Source of the DNA: Microvirga sp.
Lineage (GTDB): Bacteria > Pseudomonadota > Alphaproteobacteria > Rhizobiales > Beijerinckiaceae
Length of the DNA: 33,449 bases
Assembly (NCBI GenBank): GCA_029266525.1
Contig: JAQSWQ010000069.1
Coordinates: 1 to 33,449, forward strand
Reading direction: 5' to 3'
In this document: positions 8,016 through 18,626 of the stretch, piece after piece
Layout: each line of letters starts with the position of its first letter
How positions within the stretch are numbered: position 1 is the stretch's first letter
Notes under the pieces: model-generated
Databases searched by the model: none
What the model was told of the DNA's origin: nothing
Seen by the model: the letters and a program-made list of their open reading frames with translations, nothing else
Position numbers and translations under genes: made by a program

Positions 8016-8312
8016 ATGAAGCGTTCCTCCATGCTTGATGCGGTCTTGGTCGCCGCCTTCCTCGTCGGTGCGACAGCGCTGATGGCCGTCGTGCGCGGCA
8101 CGCCGGAGCGCTGCCCGGAGGCGAACCCCAGCAGCGTCGAAAGCCTCTTCGCGCCCTGCCTCGTCGCGGGTCGCGCCGAAGTGCGGCCGCCGGCCGATGT
8201 CGCGCTGCTCTTCCCGCCTCCTCCCATTCAGCCCGGCGGGACCATGGTCGCGCGCACGCCAGCGCCTGAGCGCGACGTCGAGACGACCGGAGCCGTTGCC
8301 CCGAAGCGCTGA
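8016..8312 (+). CDS. Small membrane-anchored protein of unknown function
   Basis: 98 residues. I do not recognise a family. One hydrophobic helix lies at about residues 7-26 (LDAVLVAAFLVGATALMAVV), followed by a proline-rich, probably periplasmic tail with two cysteines (ERCPEAN and FAPCLV) and a PPPPIQPGG run. ATG 8016 has GGAGA five bases upstream. The frame is open further upstream, but that part is Arg-rich and lacks a start with a good ribosome binding site. It sits divergent from the RraA-like gene and upstream of the Ppx gene in the same direction. Confidence 0.6.
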   Translation: MKRSSMLDAVLVAAFLVGATALMAVVRGTPERCPEANPSSVESLFAPCLVAGRAEVRPPADVALLFPPPPIQPGGTMVARTPAPERDVETTGAVAPKR

Positions 8313-8473
8313 AGCGCTTCCGCTCAACTCGGAACGTTCTCGAAATCGGGCAACGCGGAGCAGCCTCGGCTCTCCTCAGCGTAGCCATGGGCTTGGCAGC
8401 GGCCCAAACCCGTTGCACTCTTCGGGCAACTCGCGTCGCGGTGCTTACGCTGGCGGCGCCCCAGGATTCGACC

Positions 8474-9595
8474 GTGTCGGTCAAGGACGAAGTGGTTGCC
8501 CAGCCGGAGCCGCCGGGGCAAGGCGCCCCGCCGAGCCCGCGCGCGCCCGCACGGGAGGAGCGCAACGGCCGGCCCTGGCACGGCTACCATCACTACCGCT
8601 ATTCGAACGGGCACTCCTACGCGGCGCTGGACCTCGGCACCAACAACTGCCGCCTGCTCGTCGCCGAGCCCGCGCCTTACGGCTTCCGCGTCATGGACGC
8701 GTTCTCGCGCATCGTGCGGCTGGGCGAGGGCCTCGGCTTCGCCAACCGTCTCGGCGATGCCGCGATCGAGCGCACCATCGAGGCGCTGCGCGTCTGCAAG
8801 AACAAGATGGAGAACCGCAACGCCGCGCGCGCCCGCCTGGTCGCAACCGAGGCATGCCGCCTTGCCGATAACGGCGCCGCGTTCGTCGCCCGTGTCCAGG
8901 ATGAGCTCGGCATGGAGCTCGAGGTCGTCGACCGCCGCACAGAGGCCTATCTCGCGGTCACCGGCTGCGCCGCGCTCGCGGATCCGCGCGCCCATTCGGT
9001 CGTGATCTTCGACATCGGCGGCGGCTCGACCGAGATCGCATGGCTCGACGGCAAGGCCGCGAGCCCGCTCGCCGATCCGACCAAGCGCATCCGAGCTTGG
9101 GATTCCCTCCCGGTCGGCGTCGTGACCCTCGCCGAGCGCCACGGCGGGATCGACGTGACGCGGAACAATTTCGAAGCGATGGTCGAGGAGGTGACGGATC
9201 TTCTGTCGCCGTTCGAGCTTGTCGCCGGCGCCGCGGCCTACCTGCCGGAGTTCCATCTTCTCGGCACCTCGGGAACCGTCACGACGGTCGGCGGCATCCA
9301 TTTGAAGCTGCCCCGCTACGACCGCCGGCGGGTCGACGGCATGTGGATGAACGATTCCGACGTGACGCAGGTGATCGAGGACCTCCTCGACACACCCTTC
9401 GACCGGCGGGCCTTGAACCCCTGCATCGGGCGCGACCGCGCCGATCTCGTGCTCGCCGGCTGCGCGATCCTCGAGGCGATCCGGCGCGCCTTTCCGGCCG
9501 ACCGCCTGCGCATCGCCGATCGCGGCCTGCGCGAGGGCATCCTCATGAACCTCATGCGCGAGGATGGGGTCTGGCGCCGCGGAGGCCGCGGGTGA
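8474..9595 (+). CDS. Ppx/GppA family phosphatase (exopolyphosphatase-like)
   Basis: Actin/Hsp70-fold phosphatase acting on polyphosphate or pppGpp. The phosphate-1 motif is [14 protein letters not shown] (about residues 51-64) and phosphate-2 is [29 protein letters not shown] and the C-terminal [11 protein letters not shown] are also typical. The first 45 residues are a Pro/Arg/His-rich low-complexity extension. The frame is open to an ATG at 8387, but GTG at 8474 has AGGA seven bases upstream and fits better; it gives 373 residues, the short one-module form common in alphaproteobacteria. The 3' end overlaps rlmE by 4 bases (GTGA), so the two are translationally coupled. Confidence 0.88.
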   Translation: MSVKDEVVAQPEPPGQGAPPSPRAPAREERNGRPWHGYHHYRYSNGHSYAALDLGTNNCRLLVAEPAPYGFRVMDAFSRIVRLGEGLGFANRLGDAAIERTIEALRVCKNKMENRNAARARLVATEACRLADNGAAFVARVQDELGMELEVVDRRTEAYLAVTGCAALADPRAHSVVIFDIGGGSTEIAWLDGKAASPLADPTKRIRAWDSLPVGVVTLAERHGGIDVTRNNFEAMVEEVTDLLSPFELVAGAAAYLPEFHLLGTSGTVTTVGGIHLKLPRYDRRRVDGMWMNDSDVTQVIEDLLDTPFDRRALNPCIGRDRADLVLAGCAILEAIRRAFPADRLRIADRGLREGILMNLMREDGVWRRGGRG

Positions 9596-10275
9596 ACGAA
9601 AAGCACGGCTCGGGCGCACGCGAGCTCAGGCAGCGGCTCAAGAGTGCAAAAAAGCGGACCGCCTCGTCCCAGCGCTGGCTCGAGCGCCAGCTCAACGACC
9701 CTTACGTCGCTCGGGCCAAGCGCGAGGGCTATCGCTCGCGCGCCGCCTACAAGCTCCTCGAGATGGACGAGAAGTTCCGTTTCCTGAAGCCGGGGCAGCG
9801 GGTCATCGATCTCGGCGCGGCACCCGGCGGATGGGCCCAGGTCGCGGTCAAGCGGACCGGCAGCGCGGAGGGGAGGGGACGGGTCGTCGGCATCGACCTG
9901 TTGCCGGTCGAGACCATGCCGGGGGCCGAGTTCGCGGAGCTCGACTTCCTCGCGCCCGGTGCGCCGGAACGTCTGGTCGACATGCTCGGCGGCCCGGCCG
10001 ACATCGTCATGTCCGACATGGCCGCCAACGCCACGGGCCACCGGAAGACCGACCATCTGCGCATCGTCGGCCTCGCCGAGGCGGCGGCCGAGTTCGCCCG
10101 CGCGGTGCTCGCGCCGGGCGGCGTCTTCGTCGCCAAGGTGCTGCAGGGCGGCACCGAGGGCGCGCTCCTCGCCGACCTCAAGCGCGACTTCGCGAGCGTG
10201 CGCCACGTCAAGCCGGCCGCGAGCCGGGCGGACTCGGCGGAGCTCTACGTGCTCGCGACCGGGTTCCGGGGGTGA
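9592..10275 (+). CDS. rlmE: 23S rRNA (uridine-2552-2'-O)-methyltransferase RlmE (FtsJ/RrmJ)
   Basis: 227-residue SAM-dependent methyltransferase that methylates U2552 in the A loop of 23S rRNA during large-subunit assembly. The SAM motif is [16 protein letters not shown]. The K-D-K-E catalytic set is visible: Lys of AAYKLLE (about 54), Asp of VMSDMAAN (142), Lys of VAKVLQGG (182), Glu of [11 protein letters not shown] (217). The basic N-terminal 50 residues ([15 protein letters not shown]) bind RNA. The start is GTG 9592, inside the Ppx stop, with GGAGG upstream. The Ppx-RlmE order and overlap are common in this bacterial group. Confidence 0.95.
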   Translation: MNEKHGSGARELRQRLKSAKKRTASSQRWLERQLNDPYVARAKREGYRSRAAYKLLEMDEKFRFLKPGQRVIDLGAAPGGWAQVAVKRTGSAEGRGRVVGIDLLPVETMPGAEFAELDFLAPGAPERLVDMLGGPADIVMSDMAANATGHRKTDHLRIVGLAEAAAEFARAVLAPGGVFVAKVLQGGTEGALLADLKRDFASVRHVKPAASRADSAELYVLATGFRG

Positions 10276-10280
10276 CTCCC

Positions 10281-10300
10281 CCTCCCGCTTGCGGGAGAGG
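10281..10300. repeat. Short extragenic palindrome of the CTCCCGCTTGCGGGAG type
   Basis: CTCCCGC-TT-GCGGGAG is a perfect 7-bp inverted repeat right after the rlmE stop, with a flanking CCCC run. A second copy of the same family (CCTCCCCCTTGCGGGGGA) lies at 22690-22707. It lies between convergent genes and may help end transcription. Confidence 0.6.
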
Positions 10301-10321
10301 ATTGGCGTGAGGGGCGGAGGG

Positions 10322-11191
10322 TTACGAGCGCTGAGCGTCGTCGCCGAGGTGCTTGCGGAAGAACGCGATGGTGCGGCTCCAGGCGAGGTCGGCGGCTTCC
10401 TTGTTGTACCGGGCGACGTTGGTGTCGTTGTTGAAGGCGTGGTTGACGCCCGGATACATGTGGAGCTCGTAGCTCCTGCCGGCCTCTTTCAGCGCCGCCT
10501 CGAAGGCCGGGATGCCGGCGTTGATGCCGGGATCGATCTCCGCGTAGTGCAGGAGGAGCGGCGCCTTGATGCTGGCGACCGCGTCCGCCGGGGGCTGGCG
10601 CCCGTAATAGGCGACGCCCGCGTCGAGCATCGGTTCGGCGACCGCGAGCGCGTTGACCTGACCGCCGCCCCAGCAGAAGCCGACGGCGCCGACCTTGCCG
10701 ATGTCGGGCTGGCGCTTGAGATGGCTCAGGGTCGCCCGGGAGATGCCGAGCGCGTCCTGCGGCTTGAGGCTGCCGATCAGCTCGCGCGCCTTGTCCTCGT
10801 CGGCCGGCGTGCCGCCGAGCGGGCTCGGATAGTCCGGCGCGAGGGCGACGATCCCCTCCGTCCCGATCCTGCGCGCGACATCCTTGATGTGCGGGTTCAG
10901 GCCCCGATTCTCGTGGATCACGATCACGGCCGGCCAGCGCTCGCCGCGCTTCGGCTTCACGAGATAGCCGGTGAGCCCTTCGGTCCCGGCGATCGAGATC
11001 GTCTGCGTCGCGATGCGCGGGTCGGTCTCCGGCACGACCTGCGCGGCCGCGTAGTTGTTCTCTAGGAGGGGCAGGAGCGCGGTCGCGGCGGCGGCCCCGC
11101 CGGCGAGCGCCGCCAAGCGGTCGAAGAAGGCGCGGCGGGTCATGCTGCCATGGGTATAGCGGTCGTAGAGGTCGATGATGCGCTGATCCAT
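10322..11191 (-). CDS. Dienelactone hydrolase family protein with Tat-type signal
   Basis: Alpha/beta hydrolase of the dienelactone hydrolase family, 289 residues. The catalytic triad is visible: Cys in GFCWGGG (about 173), Asp in YAEIDPGIN (about 220) and His in VNHAFNN (about 251), plus the Glu of IHENRGLN that modulates the Cys in this family. The N-terminus has TRRAFFDRLAALAGGAAAATAL, a twin-arginine type signal, so the enzyme probably acts in the periplasm. An upstream in-frame ATG at 11197 has the ribosome site too close, while ATG 11191 has GGAGA seven bases before it. It stands alone, convergent with rlmE. The natural substrate (lactone or other ester) is unknown. Confidence 0.88.
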   Translation of the reverse strand: MDQRIIDLYDRYTHGSMTRRAFFDRLAALAGGAAAATALLPLLENNYAAAQVVPETDPRIATQTISIAGTEGLTGYLVKPKRGERWPAVIVIHENRGLNPHIKDVARRIGTEGIVALAPDYPSPLGGTPADEDKARELIGSLKPQDALGISRATLSHLKRQPDIGKVGAVGFCWGGGQVNALAVAEPMLDAGVAYYGRQPPADAVASIKAPLLLHYAEIDPGINAGIPAFEAALKEAGRSYELHMYPGVNHAFNNDTNVARYNKEAADLAWSRTIAFFRKHLGDDAQRS

Positions 11192-11251
11192 GGCCATATC
11201 TCCGGAGGATTTCGCGCGACGCTAGCACCGCCTCGGGGCGGGTCCACCCCC

Positions 11252-12709
11252 TCACGTCGAGTCAGCTGCCGGCTTTGCCCGCACGATCGCGTGGCCGGAG
11301 AGCTCGGCGCCGGCGCTCGGGTCAAGCCGCGCCAGAACGAAGCCGGAAAGCGCGGCGATCAGGGCCACGAGCAGGAAGGCCGGCCAGAAATCGCCCGATC
11401 TCAGCTCGGTCTCGCCCTGGGCCCGGCTGGCGGTCTCGAGCACCGCCGCCCCGAGCGCGACCCCCAGGCTGAGCGCAAGCTGCTGGGCGACGCTCGTCAG
11501 GCCCGTGGCGTGGCTCATCTCGCGGTTCGACACGTCGGCATAGGCGATGGCATTGAGCGCCGTGAACTGAAGCGAGCGGAAGCAGCCGCCGACGAGGAGC
11601 ACCACGACGATCACGGCGTAGGGCGTCGCCGGGGTGAACAACCCGTTCGCGCCGATGAAGGCTGCCGCGATGAAGGCGTTCACGGTCAGCACGGCCCGAA
11701 AGCCGAAGGTCCTGAGGATACGCGCTGCGAGCGTCTTCATGAATAGCGCGCCCGCCGCCGAGACGAAGGTAAGGAGCCCCGATTGAAACGGGTTGAGCCC
11801 GAAGCCGAGCTGCAGCATCAGCGGAAGGAGGAAGGGGATCGCGCCGACGCCGATGCGGAAGAACGATCCGCCGAGCACGCTCGCGCGGAAGGTCGGGATG
11901 CGCAAGAGGTCGAGCCGTACCAGCGGGTGAGCGATGCGCCGGGCGTGGCGCACATAAGCGATCACCGCGATCGTGCCCGCGACGACGCAGCCGAGGGAGA
12001 CCTCCACGGGCAGAAGATGGCGCCCGCCGGTCGCAAGCCCCAGCATCAGCGCCGCGAGCCCGAAGCCCGAGAGCGCGAAGCCCGCGAGGTCCAGCGGCGG
12101 GCGGTCCGGCTCGCGGATGTTCTCGAAATAGAGCGTCGACAGCACAATCCCGAGGAGCCCGATCGGGATGTTGATGAAGAAGATCCAGCGCCAGTCGAGA
12201 TAGGTCGTGATGAAGCCGCCGAGCGGCGGTCCGACCACCGGCCCGACCATCGCCGGGACGGTGAGGTAGGCAAGCGCCGAAACCATCTCGCTCTTGGGGA
12301 TGCTGCGCAGAAGGACGAGCCGCCCGACCGGCACCATCATGGCGCCGCCCATGCCTTGCAGGAAGCGCGCCGCGACGAAGCCGCCGAGCGATCCGGCCGC
12401 GGCGCAGGCGATCGACCCTGCCATGAACACGGCGAGCGCCGCTCGAAAGACCGTGCGGGCGCCGTAGCGATCGGCCATCCAGCCGCTCACGGGGATGAAG
12501 ATCGCGAGGCTCACGAGATAGGAGGTGATCGCGAGCTTCAGCGCGATCGGGTCCTCGTTCAGGCTCGCGGCAATCGCCGGCAGCGAGGTCGCGATCACGG
12601 TCGAGTCCGTGTTCTCCATGAACAGCGCGGTCGCGACGATGAGCGGGACGAGGCGGGTGCGGTTCATGCGCGCGAGCGGAAGGGGATCAGCAGCCGATGA
12701 CGCGGACAT
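11252..12709 (-). CDS. MFS drug efflux protein, DHA2 (EmrB/QacA-like) family
   Basis: About 485 residues with roughly 14 hydrophobic segments, the DHA2 topology of proton-driven multidrug exporters. Motif A is GWMADRYGARTVF, motif C is VVGPPLGGFI, and the first helix carries MENTDSTVIATSLPAIA (D1-type acidic motif). Candidate starts are ATG 12709, which overlaps the 3' end of vapC by 23 bases, and ATG 12667 just before the first helix. Neither has a clear ribosome site. No membrane-fusion partner gene is adjacent, so it would act alone in the inner membrane. The substrate is unknown. Confidence 0.9.
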   Translation of the reverse strand: MSASSAADPLPLARMNRTRLVPLIVATALFMENTDSTVIATSLPAIAASLNEDPIALKLAITSYLVSLAIFIPVSGWMADRYGARTVFRAALAVFMAGSIACAAAGSLGGFVAARFLQGMGGAMMVPVGRLVLLRSIPKSEMVSALAYLTVPAMVGPVVGPPLGGFITTYLDWRWIFFINIPIGLLGIVLSTLYFENIREPDRPPLDLAGFALSGFGLAALMLGLATGGRHLLPVEVSLGCVVAGTIAVIAYVRHARRIAHPLVRLDLLRIPTFRASVLGGSFFRIGVGAIPFLLPLMLQLGFGLNPFQSGLLTFVSAAGALFMKTLAARILRTFGFRAVLTVNAFIAAAFIGANGLFTPATPYAVIVVVLLVGGCFRSLQFTALNAIAYADVSNREMSHATGLTSVAQQLALSLGVALGAAVLETASRAQGETELRSGDFWPAFLLVALIAALSGFVLARLDPSAGAELSGHAIVRAKPAADST

Positions 12710-13121
12710 GCCCCGCGCGCGAATAGGCGATGATCTCACGGTCGCGCGTGACGAGCGTCAGGTTGAGGTGTCTGGCGGTCGCGATGAGAAGGCGATCGGC
12801 TGGATCCTTGGGAGGCGCACCCGGCAGATAAGAACTCTCGATGGCGATATCGGCAGTATAGGGTGCTTCGCGCACTCCCGACTGCGCCATGAAGCGAGCA
12901 AACCAGGCTTTCGGATCGGGCGCGAAGTGCAGGGGCTCGGCTCGCTGCGGACGGCTCAGGACACCGATTTCCCAAGCCGAGACCGGTGAAACGTAGAGGC
13001 CACCCGCCGCTCTCGCCCCGTCTATCGCGGCGATCGCCCTCTGCTCCAGGAGAGCGCGGTTCGCGAATCGGATAACGGCGTTCGTGTCGAGGAGGACTGC
13101 CTCTGATGGGGCTCCATTCAC
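12687..13121 (-). CDS. vapC: PIN-domain toxin, VapC family
   Basis: 144-residue PIN-domain ribonuclease. The acidic active-site residues are present: Asp in VLLDTNAVI (12), Glu in SAWEIGVL (51), Asp in DPADRLLIATA (109) and Asp in LVTRDREI (127). Family members cleave RNA to halt growth when freed from their antitoxin. The start is GTG 13121, overlapping the antitoxin TGA by 4 bases (GTGA), the usual coupling in type II modules. Its 3' end reaches into the 5' end of the efflux gene if that starts at 12709. Confidence 0.9.
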   Translation of the reverse strand: MNGAPSEAVLLDTNAVIRFANRALLEQRAIAAIDGARAAGGLYVSPVSAWEIGVLSRPQRAEPLHFAPDPKAWFARFMAQSGVREAPYTADIAIESSYLPGAPPKDPADRLLIATARHLNLTLVTRDREIIAYSRAGHVRVIGC

Positions 13122-13387
13122 CGATGCAGTATGCCGTCGTCGGCATCAAGGGGCTCAGCGAGAATGGGACCATCGATGTCGACGCCCTCCGGAATCGTGA
13201 CGGTGCCTTGCATGCAGCCGTAAAGGGAGGGGAGCTCGGCTTGCGCGACCGGCGGCCGCACTACTGCAACGGGGCGGCCGCGTTTGGTGATCGTGACGCT
13301 CTCGAGCTTGCGAGCCGCGAGCTGGTCGAGCACGTCAAGGCAGCGCGCCTTGAAGTCGCTCGCGGTCATGGTAGCTTGTCGGTTCAT
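13118..13387 (-). CDS. Type II antitoxin, Phd/YefM family
   Basis: 89 residues. The N-terminal Phd/YefM DNA-binding fold is visible in MTASDFKARCLDVLDQL and VTITKRGRPVAVVRP. The C-terminal stretch (EGVDIDGPILAEPLDADDG) is acidic and probably wraps the VapC toxin. The frame is open to 13441, but that would put the operator and promoter inside the gene. ATG 13387 with AAGG upstream fits both homology and regulation. The protein should repress its own promoter through the TGGTCA/TGACCA palindromes just upstream. Confidence 0.87.
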   Translation of the reverse strand: MNRQATMTASDFKARCLDVLDQLAARKLESVTITKRGRPVAVVRPPVAQAELPSLYGCMQGTVTIPEGVDIDGPILAEPLDADDGILHR

Positions 13388-13395
13388 CGCCTTAC

Positions 13396-13415
13396 TGGTC
13401 AGATCAATCTGACCA
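13396..13415. promoter_or_regulatory. Operator 1 of the toxin-antitoxin module
   Basis: TGGTCAGAT-CA-ATCTGACCA is a perfect palindrome with 9-bp arms. It ends 9 bases before the antitoxin ATG and touches the -10 box, so bound antitoxin would block transcription. Confidence 0.75.
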
Positions 13416-13441
13416 TATAGAGCTGAGGGCGCTTCTCGCAA
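13414..13441 (-). promoter_or_regulatory. Promoter of the toxin-antitoxin module
   Basis: On the minus strand TTGCGA (13441-13436) is followed after 16 bases by TATATG (13419-13414). It lies between the two palindromic operators and 27 bases before the antitoxin ATG. The match is moderate; the position supports it. Confidence 0.5.
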
Positions 13442-13449
13442 GCGTCATC

Positions 13450-15055
<1,606 letters not shown>

Positions 15056-15152
15056 GGTTCGGGGCAGAGGGTCGGCCCATAAACCGCTTTGCAGCGGCGC
15101 CGAACAGGCGCAAGCTCGCCCGACCGCACGGAAACAGCCATGGGAGGGCACC

Positions 15153-15896
15153 ATGCCTGACGAGGAGAGTTCTCTGACGCGGCGGGAAGCGTTCCAAACG
15201 GCCGCGGCCGGCGTTCTTGCTGTCGCGGCGCCCGCAACGGCGACCCCGGCGCGAGCTCAAGCGCCGTCGATCAAGCCGGCTGACGACGACATCTTCGTGG
15301 TCGTCGACGTGCAGTACGACTTCCTGCCCGGCGGCGCGCTCGCGGTGAAGGACGGCGACCAGGTGATCGCGCCGATCAACGCGCTCGCCAAGCGCTTCGC
15401 GCATGTCGTGCTGACGCAGGACTGGCACACGCCGGGGCATATCTCCTTCGCCTCCGCCCACGGCGGCAAAAAGCCGTTCGACATGACGAGGCTCGAATAC
15501 GGCGATCAGGTGCTGTGGCCCGACCACTGCGTGCAAGGCTCGCGGGGCGCCATGATCTCGGACGAGGTTCAGATCCCCCATGCGCAGCTCGTCATCCGGA
15601 AGGGCTACAACCGGACCATCGACAGCTACTCGGCGTTCAAGGAGGCCGACCGCAAGACCAAGACCGGGCTCGAAGGCTATCTGAAGGAGCGCGGCTTCAA
15701 GCGCGTCTTCGTGGCGGGGCTGGCGACGGATTTCTGCGTCGCCTGGACGGCGCTCGACGCGCGCGAGGCGGGCTTCGAAACCTTCGTGATCGAGGATGGG
15801 AGCCGCGGCATCAACACCATGGGCTCGCTCGACGCCGCCTGGCGCAATATGGGCCAGGCCGGCGTGCGACGGATCACCAGCGCGGTGATCGCCTAG
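15153..15896 (+). CDS. Nicotinamidase-like cysteine hydrolase (isochorismatase fold) with export signal
   Basis: 247 residues. The core matches PncA-type nicotinamidases: catalytic Asp in VVDVQYDF (52), metal ligands in TQDWHTPGHISF (Asp 90, His 92, His 96), catalytic Lys in IRKGYN (150) and nucleophilic Cys in GLATDFCVAWTALDA (195). PncA converts nicotinamide to nicotinate for NAD salvage. Unusually, residues 1-37 (LTRREAFQTAAAGVLAV then ATPARAQA) look like a twin-arginine signal peptide, so this form is probably periplasmic. ATG 15153 has GGGAGGG upstream. It is the next gene after guaB, 97 bases on, perhaps with its own promoter. The family is clear. The substrate of the exported form is not proven. 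Confidence 0.85.
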   Translation: MPDEESSLTRREAFQTAAAGVLAVAAPATATPARAQAPSIKPADDDIFVVVDVQYDFLPGGALAVKDGDQVIAPINALAKRFAHVVLTQDWHTPGHISFASAHGGKKPFDMTRLEYGDQVLWPDHCVQGSRGAMISDEVQIPHAQLVIRKGYNRTIDSYSAFKEADRKTKTGLEGYLKERGFKRVFVAGLATDFCVAWTALDAREAGFETFVIEDGSRGINTMGSLDAAWRNMGQAGVRRITSAVIA

Positions 15897-15996
15897 CTGC
15901 CGACCTGGGGGCTGGAAGGATGCGCGGGCCGGTTTCGAAGTCAGTCACTCCGACCCGCTGCTTGGAGCGGAACCCAACCCGGCGCTGAGGAGTGCG

Positions 15997-18174
15997 CTAC
16001 TCAGCCGCCTCGCGCGAGCCGTACCCTAGGCGCCCGTTCAGCTCCGCGATCAGCTTCTCCGCGGCCTCGGCGATCACGGTCCCGGGCGGGAAGATGGCGG
16101 AGGCGCCGGCCTGGTAGAGGGCGTCGTAGTCCTGCGGCGGCACGACGCCGCCGATTACGATTACGATGTCGCCGCGGCCGTATTTCTCCATTTCGCGCTT
16201 GAGCTCGGGCACGAGGGTGAGATGCCCGGCGGCGAGCGACGAGACGCCGACGATGTGGACGTCGTTCTCGATCGCCTGACGCGCGGCCTCCGCCGGCGTC
16301 GCGAACAGCGGGCCGATGTCAACGTCGAAGCCGAGGTCGGCGAAGGCCGAGGCGATGACCTTCTGGCCGCGATCATGGCCGTCCTGGCCCATCTTGGCGA
16401 CGAGGATGCGCGGCCGCCGCCCGTCCTCGCGCTCGAACTCCTCGACGAGGCGGCGCACCCGCTCGATTGACTCCGACATCGCGCCGACCTCCCGCTTGTA
16501 CACGCCCGAGATCGTCTTGATCTCGGCGCGATGGCGGCCCCAGACCTTCTCGAGCGCCGCCGAGATCTCGCCAACCGTCGCCTTCGCCCGCGCCGCATCG
16601 ACGGCGAGCGCGAGGAGGTTCCCCTCGCCCGTCGCGGCCGCGTTCGCGAGGCGCTCGAGCGCTGCCGTCACGTCGGCTTCCTTGCGCTCGGAGCGCAAGC
16701 GCTTCAGCTTGTCGATCTGGAGCGTGCGCACCGCGGAATTGTCGACCTTCAGCACGTCGAGGGCCAAGTCCTCGGCCGGGCGGAACTTGTTCACGCCGAT
16801 CACCGACTGCACGCCCGCGTCGATGCGGGCCTGCGTGCGCGCGGCGGCCTCCTCGATGCGCAGCTTCGGGATGCCGACTTCGATCGCCTTCGCCATGCCC
16901 CCGAGCGCCTCGACCTCCTGGATGTGGTCGAAGGCCTTGCGCGCAAGCTCGTAGGTGAGGCGCTCGACGTAGTAGGAGCCGCCCCACGGGTCGATGATGC
17001 GCGTCGTGCCGCTCTCCTGCTGCAGGAAGAGCTGCGTGTTGCGCGCGATGCGCGCGGAAAAGTCGCTCGGCAGCGCGAGCGCCTCGTCGAGCGCGTTGGT
17101 GTGCAGCGACTGCGTTCCGCCCTGCGTCGCCGCCATCGCCTCGATCATGGTGCGGGCCACGTTGTTGAACACGTCCTGCGCCGCGAGCGACCAGCCCGAG
17201 GTCTGGCAATGGGTGCGCAAGGGGAGCGACTTCTCGGATCTGGGAGCGAAGCCCTTGACGAGCTTCGCCCACAGGAGGCGGGCCGCACGGAGCTTCGCCA
17301 CCTCCATGAAGAAGTTCATGCCGATCGCCCAGAAGAAGGACAGGCGCGGCGCGAACTGGTCGATCGAGAGTCCGGCGGCAAGCCCGGCGCGGATGTACTC
17401 GACGCCGTCGGCGAGCGTGTAGGCGAGCTCGAGGTCCTGCGTCGCCCCGGCCTCCTGCATGTGGTAGCCGGAGATCGAGATCGAGTTGAACTTCGGCATG
17501 TGGGCCGACGTGAAGGCGAAGATGTCGCCGACGATCCGCATCGAGCCCTTGGGCGGGTAGATATAGGTGTTGCGGACCATGAACTCCTTGAGGATGTCGT
17601 TCTGGATCGTGCCCGCGAGCTTTTGCGGCGGCACGCCCTGCTCCTCGGCGGCGACGATGTAGAGCGCGAGCACCGGCAGCACGGCGCCGTTCATGGTCAT
17701 CGACACGCTCATCTGGTCGAGGGGAATCCCTGCGAACAGCGTGCGCATGTCGTAGATCGAATCGATCGCGACGCCCGCCATGCCGACGTCGCCGGACACG
17801 CGCGGGTGGTCGGAATCGTAGCCCCGGTGGGTCGCAAGATCGAAGGCGACCGACAGCCCCTTCTGCCCGGCCGCGAGGTTGCGCCGATAGAAGGCGTTCG
17901 AATCCTCCGCCGTGGAGAAGCCGGCATATTGCCGGACCGTCCAGGGCTGGGTCACGTACATCGTGGGGTAGGGGCCGCGCAGGTACGGCGGCAGGCCGGG
18001 ATATGTATCGAGGAAATCGATGCCCGCGCGGTCGTCGGGGCCGTAATGCGGCTTTACCGGGATGCCCTCGGGCGTGAGCCAGGGATCTGTCATCCCTGGC
18101 GAGCCCACGGGGCATGACAATCCAGCGCCCGTCCAATCAACCGTCGTGAAATCCGGGATGCGGCTCATGGCCAA
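15997..18174 (-). CDS. scpA: Methylmalonyl-CoA mutase, large (catalytic, B12-binding) subunit
   Basis: About 725-residue adenosylcobalamin enzyme interconverting methylmalonyl-CoA and succinyl-CoA, the end of the propionyl-CoA route. The barrel domain begins with [14 protein letters not shown] and [19 protein letters not shown]. The B12 domain has GQDGHDRG (His at about 600, lower cobalt ligand) and VSSLAAGH, and ends in [14 protein letters not shown]. The TTG at 18174 has GGAGGG 8 bases upstream, whereas ATG 18168 has it 14 bases away, so TTG may be the true start. Residues about 18-30 are extra compared with usual members and are encoded by a palindromic repeat at 18088-18119. It pairs with the small subunit at 19672-21618, from which it is separated by three secreted-protein genes. 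Confidence 0.95.
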   Translation of the reverse strand: MAMSRIPDFTTVDWTGAGLSCPVGSPGMTDPWLTPEGIPVKPHYGPDDRAGIDFLDTYPGLPPYLRGPYPTMYVTQPWTVRQYAGFSTAEDSNAFYRRNLAAGQKGLSVAFDLATHRGYDSDHPRVSGDVGMAGVAIDSIYDMRTLFAGIPLDQMSVSMTMNGAVLPVLALYIVAAEEQGVPPQKLAGTIQNDILKEFMVRNTYIYPPKGSMRIVGDIFAFTSAHMPKFNSISISGYHMQEAGATQDLELAYTLADGVEYIRAGLAAGLSIDQFAPRLSFFWAIGMNFFMEVAKLRAARLLWAKLVKGFAPRSEKSLPLRTHCQTSGWSLAAQDVFNNVARTMIEAMAATQGGTQSLHTNALDEALALPSDFSARIARNTQLFLQQESGTTRIIDPWGGSYYVERLTYELARKAFDHIQEVEALGGMAKAIEVGIPKLRIEEAAARTQARIDAGVQSVIGVNKFRPAEDLALDVLKVDNSAVRTLQIDKLKRLRSERKEADVTAALERLANAAATGEGNLLALAVDAARAKATVGEISAALEKVWGRHRAEIKTISGVYKREVGAMSESIERVRRLVEEFEREDGRRPRILVAKMGQDGHDRGQKVIASAFADLGFDVDIGPLFATPAEAARQAIENDVHIVGVSSLAAGHLTLVPELKREMEKYGRGDIVIVIGGVVPPQDYDALYQAGASAIFPPGTVIAEAAEKLIAELNGRLGYGSREAAE
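18088..18119. repeat. REP-like palindrome inside the scpA coding sequence
   Basis: TGTCAT at 18088-18093 and ATGACA at 18114-18119 bound a GC-rich core (CCCTGGCGAGCCCACGGGG) with partial dyad symmetry, like the intergenic elements elsewhere in the window. Read on the minus strand in frame, it gives the [10 protein letters not shown] insert near the ScpA N-terminus. Confidence 0.6.
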
Positions 18175-18198
18175 ATTCTACGCCCTCCAACCCGCGCC

Positions 18199-18264
18199 GT
18201 CATCCTCGGGTGGGCAGACAGAGGTGCGGTTGCGCCACGAGGCCGCCCGGGCAAGCCCGATGAC
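18199..18264. repeat. REP-like inverted repeat upstream of scpA
   Basis: GTCATCCTCGGG (18199-18210) and CCCGATGAC (18256-18264) face each other, with a variable centre. It lies between the scpA ribosome site and the stop of the preceding secreted-protein gene, so it may separate their transcripts. Confidence 0.5.
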
Positions 18265-18267
18265 GAA

Positions 18268-18624
18268 CTAGCGCCGCTCCGCCACCCACCGCCCCGCGCA
18301 GCCCCGCGCCGGCGCGGTCCAACTCCCTGCTCCCGCGGCGCCCGCGAGCTTGCCGCGGATGCCAACCGGGTCCTCGGGCGCGCCGATGCGGGTGTCGATG
18401 CGGCCGTTCGGGTTAATGCGGCCTGCCGCCTCGGGCGAGACCTCGCCCATCATCGAGCGCACGTGCACGGCGTTGTTCTGGATGACGATGTAGTAGCGGT
18501 AAACCGGATCGCATTGGCCGCGCTCGGTCACGACTTGGATGCCCCAGGCACCGTCGAAGGAGTTCGCCGCGGCAGGGGGCCCGGCGAGAAGGCAGGCGAG
18601 CGCAGCGGCGGCAAGCGGGCGCAT
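18268..18624 (-). CDS. Secreted small cysteine-paired protein, third copy of a tandem trio
   Basis: 118 residues. Signal peptide about 1-20 (LAAAALACLLAGPPAAANS). The mature part, FDGAWGIQVVTERGQC then VYRYYIVIQNNAVHV, GRINPNGRIDTRI, GAAGAGSWTAPARGC and AGRWVAERR, follows the same plan as the next two genes upstream. Two Cys are shared by all three (after the TxxGxC turn and in the CxGxW ending) and probably form a disulfide. A compact beta-rich periplasmic fold is inferred. I know similar uncharacterised proteins from rhizobia but no function. It starts 2 bases after the second copy, so they are co-transcribed. Confidence 0.72.
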   Translation of the reverse strand: MRPLAAAALACLLAGPPAAANSFDGAWGIQVVTERGQCDPVYRYYIVIQNNAVHVRSMMGEVSPEAAGRINPNGRIDTRIGAPEDPVGIRGKLAGAAGAGSWTAPARGCAGRWVAERR

Positions 18625-18626
18625 GC

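Noticed and set aside
8313-8473. Upstream ATG 8387 as the start of the Ppx protein
   Set aside because: The extra 29 residues lack homology and a ribosome site. GTG 8474 has AGGA at suitable spacing, although the longer form cannot be excluded.
16531-18117. Long open frame of 528 codons on the plus strand opposite scpA
   Set aside because: It is antisense to a clearly conserved mutase gene, has Arg/Asp/Glu-rich composition typical of GC-rich shadow frames and no recognisable motif.
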